Assembly (NCBI RefSeq): GCF_036320965.1
Contig: NC_092232.1
Location: 60,394,523-60,458,522, forward strand
DNA length: 64,000 bases
DNA from: Panulirus ornatus
Taxonomy: Eukaryota > Arthropoda > Malacostraca > Decapoda > Palinuridae
Direction of reading: 5' to 3'
Positions within the stretch are counted from its first letter, which is position 1. Every line of letters begins with the position of its first letter. Below, piece by piece: positions 1 through 15,612 of the stretch. The notes beneath the pieces were generated by a model. That model searched no databases, was not told the DNA's origin, and saw nothing but the letters and a program-made list of their open reading frames with translations. The translations under genes were made by a program, and so were the position numbers.

Positions 1-1385
1 TATGACTCATGGTGAGGTGCCTGAGGATTGGCGGAATGCGTGCATAGTGCCATTGTATAAAGGCAAAGGGGATAAGAGTGAGTGCTCAAATTAGAGGTAT
101 AAGTTTGTTGAGTATTCCTGGTAAATTATATGGGAGGATGTTGATTGAGAGGGTGAAGGCATGTACAGAGCATCAGATTGGGGAAGAGCAGTGTGGTTTC
201 AGAAGTGGTAGAGGATGTGTTGATCAGGTGTTTGCTTTGAAGAATGTATGTGAGAAATACTTAGAAAAGCAAATGGATTTGTATGTAGCATTTATGGATC
301 TGGAGAAGGCATATGATAGAGTTGATAGAGATGCTCTGTGGAAGGTATTAAGAATATATGGTGTGAGAGGCAAGTTGTTAGAAGCAGTGAAAAGTTTTTA
401 TTGAGGATGTAAGGCATGTGTACGTGTAGGAAGAGAGGAAAGTGATTGGTTCTCAGTGAATGTAGGTTTGCGGCAGGGGTGTGTGATGTCTCTATGGTTG
501 TTTAATTTGTTTATGGATGGGGTTGTTAGGGAGGTGAATGCAAGAGTTTTGGAAAGAGGGGCAAGTATGAAGTCTGTTGGGGATGAGAGAGCTTGGGAAG
601 TGAGTCAGTTGTTGTTCGCTGATGATACAGCGCTGGTGGCTGATTCATGTGAGAAACTGCAGAAGCTGGTGACTGAGTTTGGTAAAGTGTGTGAGAGAAG
701 AAATTTAAGAGTAAATGTGAATAAGAGCAAGGTTATTAGGTACAGTAGGGTTGAGGGTCAAGTCAATTGGGAGGTGAGTCTAAATGGAGTAAAACTGGAG
801 GAAGAGAAGTGTTTTAGATATCTGGGAGTGGATCTGGCAGCGGATGGAACCATGGAAGCGGAAGTGGATCATAGGGTGGGGGAGGGGGCGAAAATTCTGG
901 GAGCCTTGAAGAATGTGTGGAAGTCGAGAACATTATCTCGGAAAGCAAAAATGGGTATGTTTGAAGGAATAGTGGTTCCAACAATGTTGTATGGTTGCGA
1001 GGCGTGGGCTATGGATAGAGTTGTGCGCAGGAGGATGGATGTGCTGGAAATGAGATGTTTGAGGACAATGTGTGGTGTGAGGTGGTTTGATCGAGTGAGT
1101 AACGTAAGGGTAAGAGAGATGTCTGGAAATAAAAAGAGCGTGGTTGAGAGAGCAGAAGAGGGTGTTTTGAAGTGGTTTGGGCACATGGAGAGGATGAGTG
1201 AGGAAAGATTGACCAAGAGGATATATGTGTCGGAGGTGGAGGCAACAAGGAGAAGAGGGAGACCAAATTGGAGGTGGAAAGATGGAGTGAAAAAGATTTT
1301 GTGTGATCGGGGCCTGAACATGCAGGAGGGTGAAAGGAGGGCAAGGAATAGAGTGAATTGGAGCGATGTGGTATACCGGGGTTGA
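1..1385 (+). pseudogene. RTE-like LINE, reverse transcriptase fragment (copy 1)
   Basis: This is a 5'-truncated non-LTR retrotransposon running off the left edge of the window. The translated product contains RT landmarks in order: GISLLSIPGKLYGR, FMDLEKAYDRVDRDALW, VGLRQGCVMS and the catalytic LLFADDT (near nt 615). The C-terminal part after RT carries YLGVDL, GCEAWA, KWFGHMERM and RRGRPNWRW. It is broken: a lost base near nt 90 shifts the frame, and a TGA at 402-404 ends the first part just before the GCKACVRVGREE segment. It is closely related to the minus-strand copy at 30340-33564, which retains the endonuclease. RT would act in the nucleus in target-primed reverse transcription; this copy cannot make a full protein. 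Assignment to the RTE-like group is by recognition of these motifs. Confidence 0.9.

Positions 1386-2186
<801 letters not shown>

Positions 2187-2250
<64 letters not shown>
2187..2250. repeat. (TA)n microsatellite
   Basis: A TA run between the S repeat and the 5' truncation point of a Penelope-like element. Confidence 0.95.
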
Positions 2251-4034
<1,784 letters not shown>

Positions 4035-4054
4035 TATTACTATCATTATTATTA

Positions 4055-4318
4055 TACTTTGCCGCTGTCTCCCGCGTTAGCGAGGTAGCACAAGGAAACA
4101 GATGAAAGAATGACCCAACTCACCCACATACACATGTATATACACAAATGCCCACACACGCATATATATATATTTTTTTTTTTTTCTTTTTGCTTTGTCG
4201 CTGTCTCCCGCGTTTGCGAGGTAGCGCAAGGAAACAGACGAAAGAAATGTCCCAACCCACACCCATACACATGTATATACATACACGTCCACACACGCAA
4301 ATATACATACCTACACAG
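4055..4318 (-). repeat. Two tandem LINE 3' tails, minus strand
   Basis: Two consecutive reverse-oriented copies of the LINE tail (core gctgtctcccgcg then gaggtagc) start at about 4062 and 4198. They are separated by a short TA/T-rich run at 4163-4190. They match the tail of the minus-strand LINE at 30340-30480. No RT sequence is attached. Confidence 0.75.
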
Positions 4319-4441
4319 GAGGGAGCACCAGGACTGTGTCAGGTAGGCTTGTATGACTGCTGGCAACACCAGACGTAGAAATATGAAGTAGATGTGACGG
4401 TCGTGTGTGGTCACGTGGGTTCTTACGTCACTGCCACCATT
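4319..4441 (-). mobile_element. Gypsy element, internal leader fragment
   Basis: Reverse complement of 44232-44361, the start of the internal region of the Gypsy element. The primer-binding-site-like ccaccattt (TGGTGGCAG on the minus strand) lies next to the LTR. It stops abruptly at the LINE tails. Confidence 0.75.
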
Positions 4442-4854
4442 TGTAAGGTTGAGTTGAGAGGAAGGAAATCAGGTCTTCTTCGTCTGTGGTACTCAATGAA
4501 GATCAGGCGGCCTTTGTAGATTTATTACAACAAAACGTGTACGTCCATCTGTAGTACTCTGGGCTATAGTCTTATGACACACTACGACACACTCTAGTGA
4601 ACAGTGTGACGATGCTGGCCAGTGTGTCCCCTCAGGTCACACTGGCAGGGGTTATATGGGAGTCCGTCAACACCCATTCAACAACGTGTTCAAATAACAG
4701 ATCAGCTCTTACGTGTTCAAACATCCTGATTAACAGTAGCCCGTGGGAACAGTGAGCCCGTGGCAACATGCATCTAACTCTATGTAACTCACAGTAAAAT
4801 GATAATAACAAATAGCTAATGAAAAATTAATGATGAGTGTGTGTGAGTCTTACA
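4442..4854 (-). mobile_element. Gypsy LTR, minus strand
   Basis: A 413-bp LTR bounded by TGTAAG and CTTACA in inverted orientation, matching 43821-44231. On the minus strand it contains a polyadenylation-like AATAAA (ttttattacaac region reversed, near 4520-4530). It lies directly beside the 34-bp minisatellite, so the parent element inserted at or into that array. The matching LTR in the right arm lies beside a different array, so the two insertions appear independent. Confidence 0.8.
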
Positions 4855-5250
4855 CCTGGATATGACAACTGAGGCAGCAGCTGACACACCTGGACATTGC
4901 AACTGTTGCAGCAGTGACACACCTGGATATGGCAGCTGAGGGAGCAGCTAACACACCTGGATATGACAATTGAGGCAGCAGCTGACACACCTGGATATGG
5001 CAACTGAGGCAGCAGCTGACACACCTGGATATGGCAACTGAGGCAGCAGCTGACACACCTGGATATGGCAACTGAGGCAGCAGCTGACACACCTGGATAT
5101 GGCAACTGAGGCAGCAGCTGACACACCTGGATATGGCAACTGAGGCAGCAGCTGGCACACCTGGATATGGCAACTGAGGCAGCAGCTGGCACACCTGGAT
5201 ATGGCAACTGAGGCAGGAGCTGGAGACACCTGAGTATGGCAACTGAGGCT
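4855..5250. repeat. 34-bp minisatellite B (left arm)
   Basis: About 12 head-to-tail copies of a 34-bp unit beginning gacacacctggatatggcaa and ending with aggcagcagct. The first units (4855-4975) are more divergent and partly shorter. Its inverted counterpart is at about 56915-57225 with about nine units. Reading frames through it are open on the minus strand only because the unit lacks stops there. Confidence 0.92.
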
Positions 5251-5479
5251 TGATAAAATGAATATTAGTCAGTGATTTTCCTAGGTGTAGGTCGAGTTTT
5301 CACTTCCTTTAACGATGATTAATAAAGGTTTAATTGTGTTTTGTCTTGAGGCTGACCAGTGTTGGCAAGATTTGACCAGAATGCAGCAGAGATAACACGT
5401 AGCTAGCGATCACTGCTGGAAAATCCAGAGTTATGAAGAACTAATGCGTGAGTTACGTCTTGTCATGTTATGTGAGAAG

Positions 5480-5549
<70 letters not shown>

Positions 5550-6305
5550 GATTAATGAAGATGTATCAGGGGTCAGAAAAGACACAAAGGAAGATGGAAA
5601 GGGAAAGAGAAGGAAAGAAGAAGCTAAACAAATAACAGAAGATCCGTCATAATGTGTTTCCCACAAAGTACTTGGCTTCAGTGTTAGATTTCAGATGAAG
5701 ATGCTGGAAGAATAGTTTTGTGTATTATCCTTAAATTCTCTGTGATGTCCAGATATCATCCACTCACCCCACTTGTGCATATGTGAGGCAGTTCTTATAA
5801 CAGCAGAGCAACAGTCACATCTGAACAATGTGGTGGGAACATGGATTTTTCATGACCTACGCAAAATGAAATAATCAGAATTGATTGTAAATATGTGTGC
5901 AAAGATTAAAATCAATGATGATCTATACTGAGTACCTGACGTAGATGCCAGACTCCTGCTTGAACAAGTGACTTGCCATTATTTTCAGTTGTTCACTATA
6001 ATAGCCAAGAACTACCTCTTCATCATTTATGTTTTGGATGGGCAAGAAATTGCTTCCTACACACCACAATAGTCCAGCAGAGGTTTGGTTAACTCTGACT
6101 GATATAATTGTGCAAAATTTATAAGTCAACCCCAGTAGTCAACCCAGTTAACTAAGACAAATACATATTAGTTTTATTTAAACATAAAAATATTAGAAAT
6201 CATTGGTTGTTACAGTACCTTCATCATGTTGTCATGAAGTCCCTACTTGTCCTTACCATCAACACAAGTAATCTACTTTTCATTACTTCTGTTTTATCTC
6301 TGATT
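5251..6305. other. Non-coding arm segment with (GA)n
   Basis: Holds a (GA)n run at about 5481-5546 and otherwise nothing recognisable. The segment is repeated inverted at about 55965-56915, where the dinucleotide tract reads (CT)n (56606-56684). No ORF here has both an ATG start and conservation in the other arm. Confidence 0.6.
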
Positions 6306-6960
6306 CTCTTTACAGTCTTTATATATAGCAAGATATCTTGAGACATATCTATGGTCAGATATTGATCTTTACAGTCTTTATATATAGCAAGATATCTTGA
6401 GACATATCTATGGTCATATATTGATCTTTACAGTCTTTATACATAGCAAGATATCTTGAGACATATCTATGGTCATATATTGATCTTTACAGTCTTTATA
6501 TATAGCAAGATATATTGAGACACATCTATGGTCAGATATTGATCTTTACAGTCTTTATATATAGCAAGATATCTTGAGACATATCTATGGTCATATATTG
6601 ATCTTTACAGTCTTTATATATAGCAAGATATATTGAGACACATCTATGGTCAGATATTGATCTTTACAGTCTTTATATATAGCAAGATATCTTGAGGTAT
6701 ACCTATGGTCATATATTGATCTTTACAGTCTTTATATATATCAAGATATCTTGAGACATATCTATGGTCAGATATTGATCTTTACAGTCTTTATATATAG
6801 CAAGATATCTTGAGACATATCTGTGGTCATAAATTGATCTTTAAAGTCTTTATATATAGCAAGATATCTTGAGACATACCTATGGTCATATATTGATCTT
6901 TACAGTCTTTATATATAGCAAAATATCTTGAGACATAGCTATGGCCAGGTATTGATCTTT
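6306..6960. repeat. 59-bp tandem array with 10-bp palindrome (left arm)
   Basis: About 11 copies of a 59-bp AT-rich unit containing gatctttacagtctttata and the perfect palindrome AAGATATCTT. A few units carry variants (for example agatatatt). The inverted counterpart at about 55797-55962 has only about three units. Confidence 0.93.
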
Positions 6961-7352
6961 TTTTCTCTGTTTGTTTGTTGTCATATGGAAATTCATGGTA
7001 ATAAAGGTTCATTGTTGTCAGGCTAAAATCTAAGGTCTGGTCTGTATCAATCAACAAACCTGCTTTTCTAAACCTGTATCACATGAGCCCTCATTGTGTG
7101 GCCTTCGAGAGAATGTAAGTCTGGTTATCCTACATATGGCAGGCTTCTAATGCCTGGTATTGTTGTGTCATTCTTCTCTTTATGCACAAACTTCGTCCAT
7201 TGTGTTGCCACAAGGATTCACCAAGTTGTTGATGGCCGTGGCTGGGGGATGAAGGTCACATTAAATGTAATTAAGGTTAATTTGTCATGTTACTGCAATA
7301 AACTAATGTTCCTGTTCGTCCTGTATGGTTATTCTACATCACACAACCCCAT
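6961..7352. other. Non-coding arm segment
   Basis: Conserved in the right arm (about 55391-55795). A roughly 80-aa frame starting with GTG at 7096 is kept in both arms but lacks an ATG and any recognisable motif, so I do not call it a gene. Confidence 0.5.

Positions 7353-7446
<94 letters not shown>
7353..7446. repeat. (CT)n microsatellite
   Basis: A pure CT run of about 94 bp. It is absent at the equivalent place in the right arm (near 55391), so this tract differs between the two arms. Confidence 0.95.
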
Positions 7447-7447
<1 letters not shown>

Positions 7448-8360
7448 ATTGCTGGAAGCAGTATAACTTATAATACTGATGTATGAGGGATATAAACTCA
7501 GTCTCCAGTGTTTAGTCTCGATTCCCAGAAACCTTGGAAAGGTAAAGACTCACTCAGTTCCCCGGGGGCCCGGCTCTGTGTTGTTGTGTAAGACAAACGT
7601 AAAGTCTATCATTACCTATAGCTATACCGCAGTCATGTTGGCAACACTACTACCATAACCGGCCCACTCCACTTCCCTCCAGGCCGGCTACCTGACACCC
7701 ACACCTCATTGGTTGTTGCTATTTTGACCGCCAATTTTATCGTTAAAATTTAAATCGATACTGTATCAGTTTTATATCACTGCGTACACAGTATCATTAT
7801 ATTACGGTGAACATCTACATTATGTTGATTATTTAAGATAACAAGTAGGAGACAAAAACAAATATCCAGAGCGAAAAAAAAAAGAAACTAACATTTGATA
7901 TTGGCAGACTCCAGATTGGAGCGCCCCCCAGACGGCCGGCCGGGGGGGAAGTGGAGTCGCCGGGACTAAGCCATCACGAGTGACCAGCGTTGCCAACATG
8001 ACTGCGGGCGGCAGAGTAGCACATAAATGTTCAAGCTCAAGTTGCCAAGTTTCTCTGTTCTTAATCTAACCCTAAATAATTATTTCATTATGTGACACTC
8101 TGTGTCCAGGTAGTGGCCATTATAACAATATAATCTGGAAAATAGATAGGCTGGAAACAACCCAAAATCGTGATCTAAATGAGTGTTAAGCACCAAACAA
8201 GTGTGGCAGTTGTGACTGAACGTCATTAAACCCGTCCAAAATGATGCCATGGATGATAACTCACTGGTAAGTCCGTAGCCGTCACCTCCACCCTCACCAG
8301 AACAGCTATGTTACCACACCAAGGCACCTGGGTTCACTCACTATGAATCATAGGTACGAG
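7447..8360. other. Arm segment D with local inverted repeat
   Basis: No gene. Sequence at 7632-7715 (cgcagtcatgttggcaac, ccactccacttccc, ccggc) recurs in inverse orientation at about 7905-8010 (ggaagtggagtcg, ttgccaacatgactgcgg). This gives a foldback with arms of roughly 80-100 bp around a spacer of about 200 bp. The first half is present in the right arm at about 54905-55320; the part after about 7860 is lost there. Confidence 0.65.
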
Positions 8361-11300
8361 ATTCACAACGGTTCCCATACCATCATGATTCATAACGGTT
8401 CCCATACCATCATGATTCATAACGGTTCCCATACCATCATGATTCACAACGGTTCCCATACCATCATGATTCATAACGGTTCCCATACCATCATGATTCA
8501 TAACGGTTCCCATACCATCATGATTCATAACGGTTCCCATACCATCATGATTCACAACGGTTCCCATACCATCATGGTTCATAACGGTTCCCATACCATC
8601 ATGATTCATAACGGTTCCCATACCATCATGATTCATAACGGTTCCCATACCATCATGATTCATAACGGTTCCCATACCATCATGATTCATAACGGTTCCC
8701 ATACCATCATGATTCATAACGGTTCCCATACCATCATGATTCATAACGGTTCCCATACCATCATGATTCACAACGGTTCCCATACCATCATGATTCATAA
8801 CGGTTCCCATACCATCATGATTCATAACGGTTCCGATACCATCATGGTTCATAACGGTTCCCATACCATCATGATTCATAACGGTTCCCATACCATCATG
8901 ATTCATAACGGTTCCGATACAATCATGATTCACAACGGTTCCGATACCATCATGATTCATAACGGTTCCCATACCATCATGATTCATAACGGTTCCCATA
9001 CCATCATGATTCACAACGGTTCCCATACCATCATGATTCATAACGGTTCCGATACAATCATGATTCATAACGGTTCCCATACCATCATGATTCATAACGG
9101 TTCCCATACCATCATGATTCATAACGGTTCCGATACCATCATGATTCATAACGGTTCCCATACCATCATGATTCACAACGGTTCCCATACCATCATGATT
9201 CATAACGGTTCCGATACAATCATGATTCACAACGGTTCCCATACCATCATGATTCACAACGGTTCCCATACCATCATGATTCATAACGGTTCCCATACCA
9301 TCATGATTCATAACGGTTCCGATACCATCATGATTCATAACGGTTCCGATACCATCATGATTCATAACGGTTCCCATACCATCATGATTCATAACGGTTC
9401 CCATACCATCATGATTCACAACGGTTCCCATACCATCATGATTCATAACGGTTCCCATACCATCATGATTCATAACGGTTCCCATACCATCATGATTCAC
9501 AACGGTTCCCATACCATCATGATTCATAACGGTTCCCATACCATCATGATTCACAACGGTTCCCATACCATCATGATTCATAACGGTTCCCATACCATCA
9601 TGATTCATAACGGTTCCCATACCATCATGATTCACAACGGTTCCCATACCATCATGATTCATAACGGTTCCCATACCATCATGATTCATAACGGTTCCCA
9701 TACCATCATGATTCACAACGGTTCCCATACCATCATGATTCATAACGGTTCCGATACTATCTTGATTCATAACGGTTCCCATACCATCATGATTCATAAC
9801 GGTTCCCATACCATCATGATTCATAACGGTTCCCATACCATCATGATTCATAACGGTTCCCATACCATCATGATTCACAACGGTTCCCATACCATCATGA
9901 TTCATAACGGTTCCCATACCATCATGATTCATAACGGTTCCCATACCATCATGATTCACAACGGTTCCCATACCATCATGATTCATAACGGTTCCGATAC
10001 AATCATGATTCATAACGGTTCCCATACCATCATGATTCATAACGGTTCCCATACCATCATGATTCATAACGGTTCCGATACCATCATGATTCATAACGGT
10101 TCCGATACCATCATGGTTCATAACGGTTCCCATACCATCATGATTCATAACGGTTCCCATACCATCATGATTCATAACGGTTCCGATACCATCATGATTC
10201 ATAACGGTTCCGATACTATCTTGATTCATAACGGTTCCCATACCATCATGATTCATAACGGTTCCCATACCATCATGATTCATAACGGTTCCGATACCAT
10301 CATGATTCATAACGGTTCCGATACTATCTTGATTCATAACGGTTCCGATACCATCAGGATTCATAACGGTTCCGATTCCATCATGATTCATAACAGTTCC
10401 CATACCATCATGATTCATAACGGTTCCGATACCATCATGATTCATAACGGTTCCCATACCATCATGATTCATAACGGTTCCCATACCATCATGATTCATA
10501 ACGGTTCCCATACCATCATGATTCATAACGGTTCCGATACCATCATGATTCATAACGGTTCCGATACCATCATGATTCATAACGGTTCCCATACCATCAT
10601 GATTCATAACGGTTCCCATACCATCATGATTCATAACGGTTCCCATACCATCATGATTCATAACGGTTCCCATACCATCATGATTCATAACGGTTCCCAT
10701 ACCATCATGATTCATAACGGTTCCATACCATCATGATTCATAACGGTTCCCATACCATCATGATTCATAACGGTTCCCATACCATCATGATTCATAACGG
10801 TTCCCATACCATCATGATTCATAACGGTTCCCATACCATCATGATTCATAACGGTTCCCATACCATCATGATTCATAACGGTTCCCATACCATCATGATT
10901 CATAACGGTTCCCATACCATCATGATTCATAACGGTTCCCATACCATCATGATTCATAACGGTTCCCATACCATCATGATTCATAACGGTTCCCATACCA
11001 TCATGATTCATAACGGTTCCCATACCATCATGATTCATAACGGTTCCCATACCATCATGATTCATAACGGTTCCCATACCATCATGATTCATAACGGTTC
11101 CCATACCATCATGATTCATAACGGTTCCCATACCATCATGATTCATAACGGTTCCCATACCATCATGATTCATAACGGTTCCCATACCATCATGATTCAT
11201 AACGGTTCCCATACCATCATGATTCATAACGGTTCCCATACCATCATGATTCATAACGGTTCCCATACCATCATGATTCATAACGGTTCCCATACCATCA

Positions 11301-13951
11301 TGATTCATAACGGTTCCCATACCATCATGATTCATAACGGTTCCCATACCATCATGATTCATAACGGTTCCCATACCATCATGATTCATAACGGTTCCCA
11401 TACCATCATGATTCATAACGGTTCCCATACCATCATGATTCATAACGGTTCCCATACCATCATGATTCATAACGGTTCCCATACCATCATGATTCATAAC
11501 GGTTCCCATACCATCATGATTCATAACGGTTCCCATACCATCATGATTCATAACGGTTCCCATACCATCATGATTCATAACGGTTCCCATACCATCATGA
11601 TTCATAACGGTTCCCATACCATCATGATTCATAACGGTTCCCATACCATCATGATTCATAACGGTTCCCATACCATCATGATTCATAACGGTTCCCATAC
11701 CATCATGATTCATAACGGTTCCCATACCATCATGATTCATAACGGTTCCCATACCATCATGATTCATAACGGTTCCCATACCATCATGATTCATAACGGT
11801 TCCCATACCATCATGATTCATAACGGTTCCCATACCATCATGATTCATAACGGTTCCCATACCATCATGATTCATAACGGTTCCCATACCATCATGATTC
11901 ATAACGGTTCCCATACCATCATGATTCATAACGGTTCCCATACCATCATGATTCATAACGGTTCCCATACCATCATGATTCATAACGGTTCCCATACCAT
12001 CATGATTCATAACGGTTCCCATACCATCATGATTCATAACGGTTCCCATACCATCATGATTCATAACGGTTCCCATACCATCATGATTCATAACGGTTCC
12101 CATACCATCATGATTCATAACGGTTCCCATACCATCATGATTCATAACGGTTCCCATACCATCATGATTCATAACGGTTCCCATACCATCATGATTCATA
12201 ACGGTTCCCATACCATCATGATTCATAACGGTTCCCATACCATCATGATTCATAACGGTTCCCATACCATCATGATTCATAACGGTTCCCATACCATCAT
12301 GATTCATAACGGTTCCCATACCATCATGATTCATAACGGTTCCCATACCATCATGATTCATAACGGTTCCCATACCATCATGATTCATAACGGTTCCGAT
12401 ACCATCATGATTCATAACGGTTCCCATACCATCATGATTCATAACGGTTCCCATACCATCATGATTCATAACGGTTCCCATACCATCATGATTCATAACG
12501 GTTCCCATACCATCATGATTCATAACGGTTCCGATACCATCATGATTCATAACGGTTCCCATACCATCATGATTCATAACGGTTCCCATACCATCATGAT
12601 TCATAACGGTTCCCATACCATCATGATTCATAACGGTTCCGATACCATCATGATTCATAACGGTTCCCATACCATCATGATTCATAACGGTTCCCATACC
12701 ATCATGATTCATAACGGTTCCGATACCATCATGATTCATAACGGTTCCCATACCATCATGATTCATAACAGTTCCCATACCATCATGATTCATAACGGTT
12801 CCGATACCATCATGATTCATAACGGTTCCCATACCATCATGATTCATAACGGTTCCCATACCATCATGATTCATAACGGTTCCCATACCATCATGATTCA
12901 TAACGGTTCCGATACCATCATGATTCATAACGGTTCCCATACCATCATGATTCATAACGGTTCCCATACCATCATGATTCATAACGGTTCCCATACCATC
13001 ATGATTCATAACGGTTCCCATACCATCATGATTCATAACGGTTCCCATACCATCATGATTCATAACGGTTCCGATACCATCATGATTCATAACAGTTCCC
13101 ATATCATCATGATTCATAACGGTTCCCATACCATCATGATTCATAACGGTTCCCATACCATCATGATTCATAACGGTTCCGATACCATCATGATTCATAA
13201 CAGTTCCCATATCATTATGATTCATAGCGGTTCCCATACCATCATGATTCATAACGGTTCCGATACCATCATGATTCATAACGGTTCCCATACCATCATG
13301 ATTCATAACGGTTCCGATACCATCATGATTCACAACGGTTCCCATACCATCATGATTCATAACGGTTCCCATACCATCATGATTCATAACGGTTCCCATA
13401 CCATCATGATTCATAACAGTTCCCATATCATTATGATTCATAACGGTTCCCATACCATCATGATTCATAACGGTTCCGATACCATCATGATTCATAACAG
13501 TTCCCATACCATCATGATTCATAACGGTTCCCATACCATCATGATTCATAACAGTTCCCATACCATCATGATTCATAACGGTTCCCATACCATCATGATT
13601 CATAACGGTTCCGATACCATCATGATTCATAACAGTTCCCATATCATTATGATTCATAACGGTTCCCATACCATCATGATTCATAACGGTTCCCATACCA
13701 TCATGATTCATAACGGTTCCCATACCATCATGATTCATAACGGTTCCCATACCATCATGATTCATAACGGTTCCCATCCCATCATGATTCATAACAGTTC
13801 CCATACCATCATGATTCATAACGGTTCCGATACCATCATGATTCATAACGGTTCCCATACCATCATGATTCATAACGGTTCCCATACCATCATGATTCAT
13901 AACGGTTCCCATACCATCATGATTCACAAGAGTTCCGATACCATCATGATT
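8361..13951. repeat. 27-bp giant minisatellite E
   Basis: About 207 head-to-tail copies of a 27-bp unit, attcataacggttcccata followed by ccatcatg. The unit contains the 8-bp palindrome ATCATGAT. Its length is a multiple of three, so both strands show very long frames (nine-residue repeats such as IHNGSHTIM on plus and MNHDGMGTV on minus). I see only one indel, a lost C near 10724, which breaks both strands' frames. Variants include ccgata, cacaac, aacagt and atcatt; the stretch from about 10734 to 12390 appears invariant. The array is absent from the right arm. Confidence 0.97.
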
Positions 13952-14008
13952 CGAATGCGAGAGGCGTGAGCTCGGCAACAAACCTTCTAGACTTTAATCA
14001 ATGACTGT

Positions 14009-14968
14009 ACAACATACAGGTGGCTCCGTCACTGTAGACGTCAGTCACCATACATTACTGGTTGTCTGGTACAACATACAGGTGGCTCGGTCACTGTAGA
14101 CGTTAGTCACCATACATTACTGGTTGTCTGGTACAACATACAGGTGGCTCCGTCACTGTAGACGTCAGTCACCATACATTACTGGTTGTCTGGTACAACA
14201 TACAGGTGGCTCCGTCACTGTAGACGTCAGTCACCATACATTACTGGTTGTCTGGTACAACATACAGGTGGCTCCGTCACTGTAGACGTCAGCCACCATA
14301 CATTACTGGTTGTCTGGTACAACATACAGGTGGCTCCGTCACTGTAGACGTCAGTCACCATACATTACTGGTTGTCTGGTACAACATACAGGTGGCTCCG
14401 TCACTGTAGACGTCAGTCATCATACATTACTGGTTGTCTGGTACAACATACAGGTGGCTCCGTCACTGTAGACGTCAGTCACCATACATTACTGGTTGTC
14501 TGGTACAACATACAGGTGGCTCCGTCACTGTAGACGTCAGTCACCATACATTACTGGTTGTCTCGTACAACATACAGGTGGCTCCGTCACTGTAGACGTC
14601 AGTCACCATACATTACTGGTTGTCTGGTACAACATGCAGGTGGCTCCGTCACTGTACACGTCAGTCACCATACATTACTGGTTGTCTGGTACAACATACA
14701 GGTGGCTCCGTCACTGTAGACATCAGTCATCATACATTACTGGTTGTCTGGTACAACATACAGGTGGCTCCGTCACTGTAGACGTCAGTCACCATACATT
14801 ACTGGTTGTCTGGTACAACATACAGGTGGCTCCGTCACTGTAGACGTCAGTCATCATACATTACTGGTTGTCTGGTACAACATACAGGTGGCTCCGTCAC
14901 TGTAGACGTCAGTCACCATACATTACTGGTTGTCTGGTACAACATACAGGTGGCTCCGTCACTGTAGA
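14009..14968. repeat. 62-bp minisatellite F (left arm)
   Basis: About 15.5 copies of a 62-bp unit that includes acaacatacaggtggctcc, gtcactgtagacgtcagtca and ccatacattactggttgtc. The copies are nearly identical, with scattered single-base changes. The inverted counterpart at 43378-43820 has about seven units and is interrupted by a Gypsy LTR. Open frames through it are side effects of the repeat. Confidence 0.95.
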
Positions 14969-15612
14969 CACTGTAGATTCGTTAGGTTTAAACATAAACC
15001 TAAACTAAAGCAATATGGGAACATGAACAAACTTTACGAATGAAATATCAGAGACGATCGAAATTAAGAGTGAATGAGAACGATATAAACACACAGTTTA
15101 AAAGGACAAAGTATGAATGGCAGCCAGGGAATAAAAGGCCGCCCAGCTAAATTTAAATGTTCGCGTTCAGTGGCAAAGTTAGATTAATTGTACAGACTTC
15201 CATTGCTCTGGTGGAATTTAAAGGTCATGTGTACCTCTACAGTCAGAATTTAAAGGTTCATATTAAAGTGCAGAATTCCAAGAATATCGTTAAAATAATT
15301 CACTTTAAAATTCTTTGGTAATGTGAAGCATTTCATACAACAGCTGCAATATAAAGGTGTGTAGAAGTTCACTGTTGCATGGTAGTATTAAAGTGTTTAA
15401 TGACGAGGTTAATTAACCTAACCTAACCTAACCTAACCTAACCAAACCTAATGACGTATCTAAAAGGACTTTGTTGTCATAATGCAGCTGGAAGATTTAC
15501 GTTCAAATGATGATGTTTAAATGTTCGTTAATGAATGAGGGAGTTAAATGGATGAATTTTAAGTTCGCGTTTTATGGAGTCATTTTGACACAATTTGTTA
15601 AAATGTCAGAGT
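14969..15612. other. Non-coding arm segment
   Basis: AT-rich sequence conserved in inverted form at about 42731-43377. No gene recognised; it contains the telomere-like repeat listed separately. Confidence 0.5.
15414..15442. repeat. Interstitial telomeric repeat (TAACC)n
   Basis: Five to six copies of CCTAA, the complement of the arthropod telomere unit TTAGG, ending in a variant ccaaacc. The mirror copy is at 42895-42929. Confidence 0.85.

Noticed and set aside
4827..5242. Cys-rich repeat ORFs on the minus strand
   Set aside because: They arise from the 34-bp minisatellite, are open in three frames, and have no unique protein part.
7096..7473. ORF MWPSRECKSGYP, kept in the right arm (55391-55645)
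   Set aside because: It starts with GTG, runs into (CT)n on the left, and has no motif. Conservation is explained by recent duplication.
8334..13981. Four very long ORFs (793-1089 aa) on both strands
   Set aside because: They are translations of the 27-bp array. They exist on both strands at once and begin or end with the array, so there is no independent sign of coding.
4855..14968. CRISPR array
   Set aside because: The repeats are contiguous with no unique spacers, and the DNA is eukaryotic.
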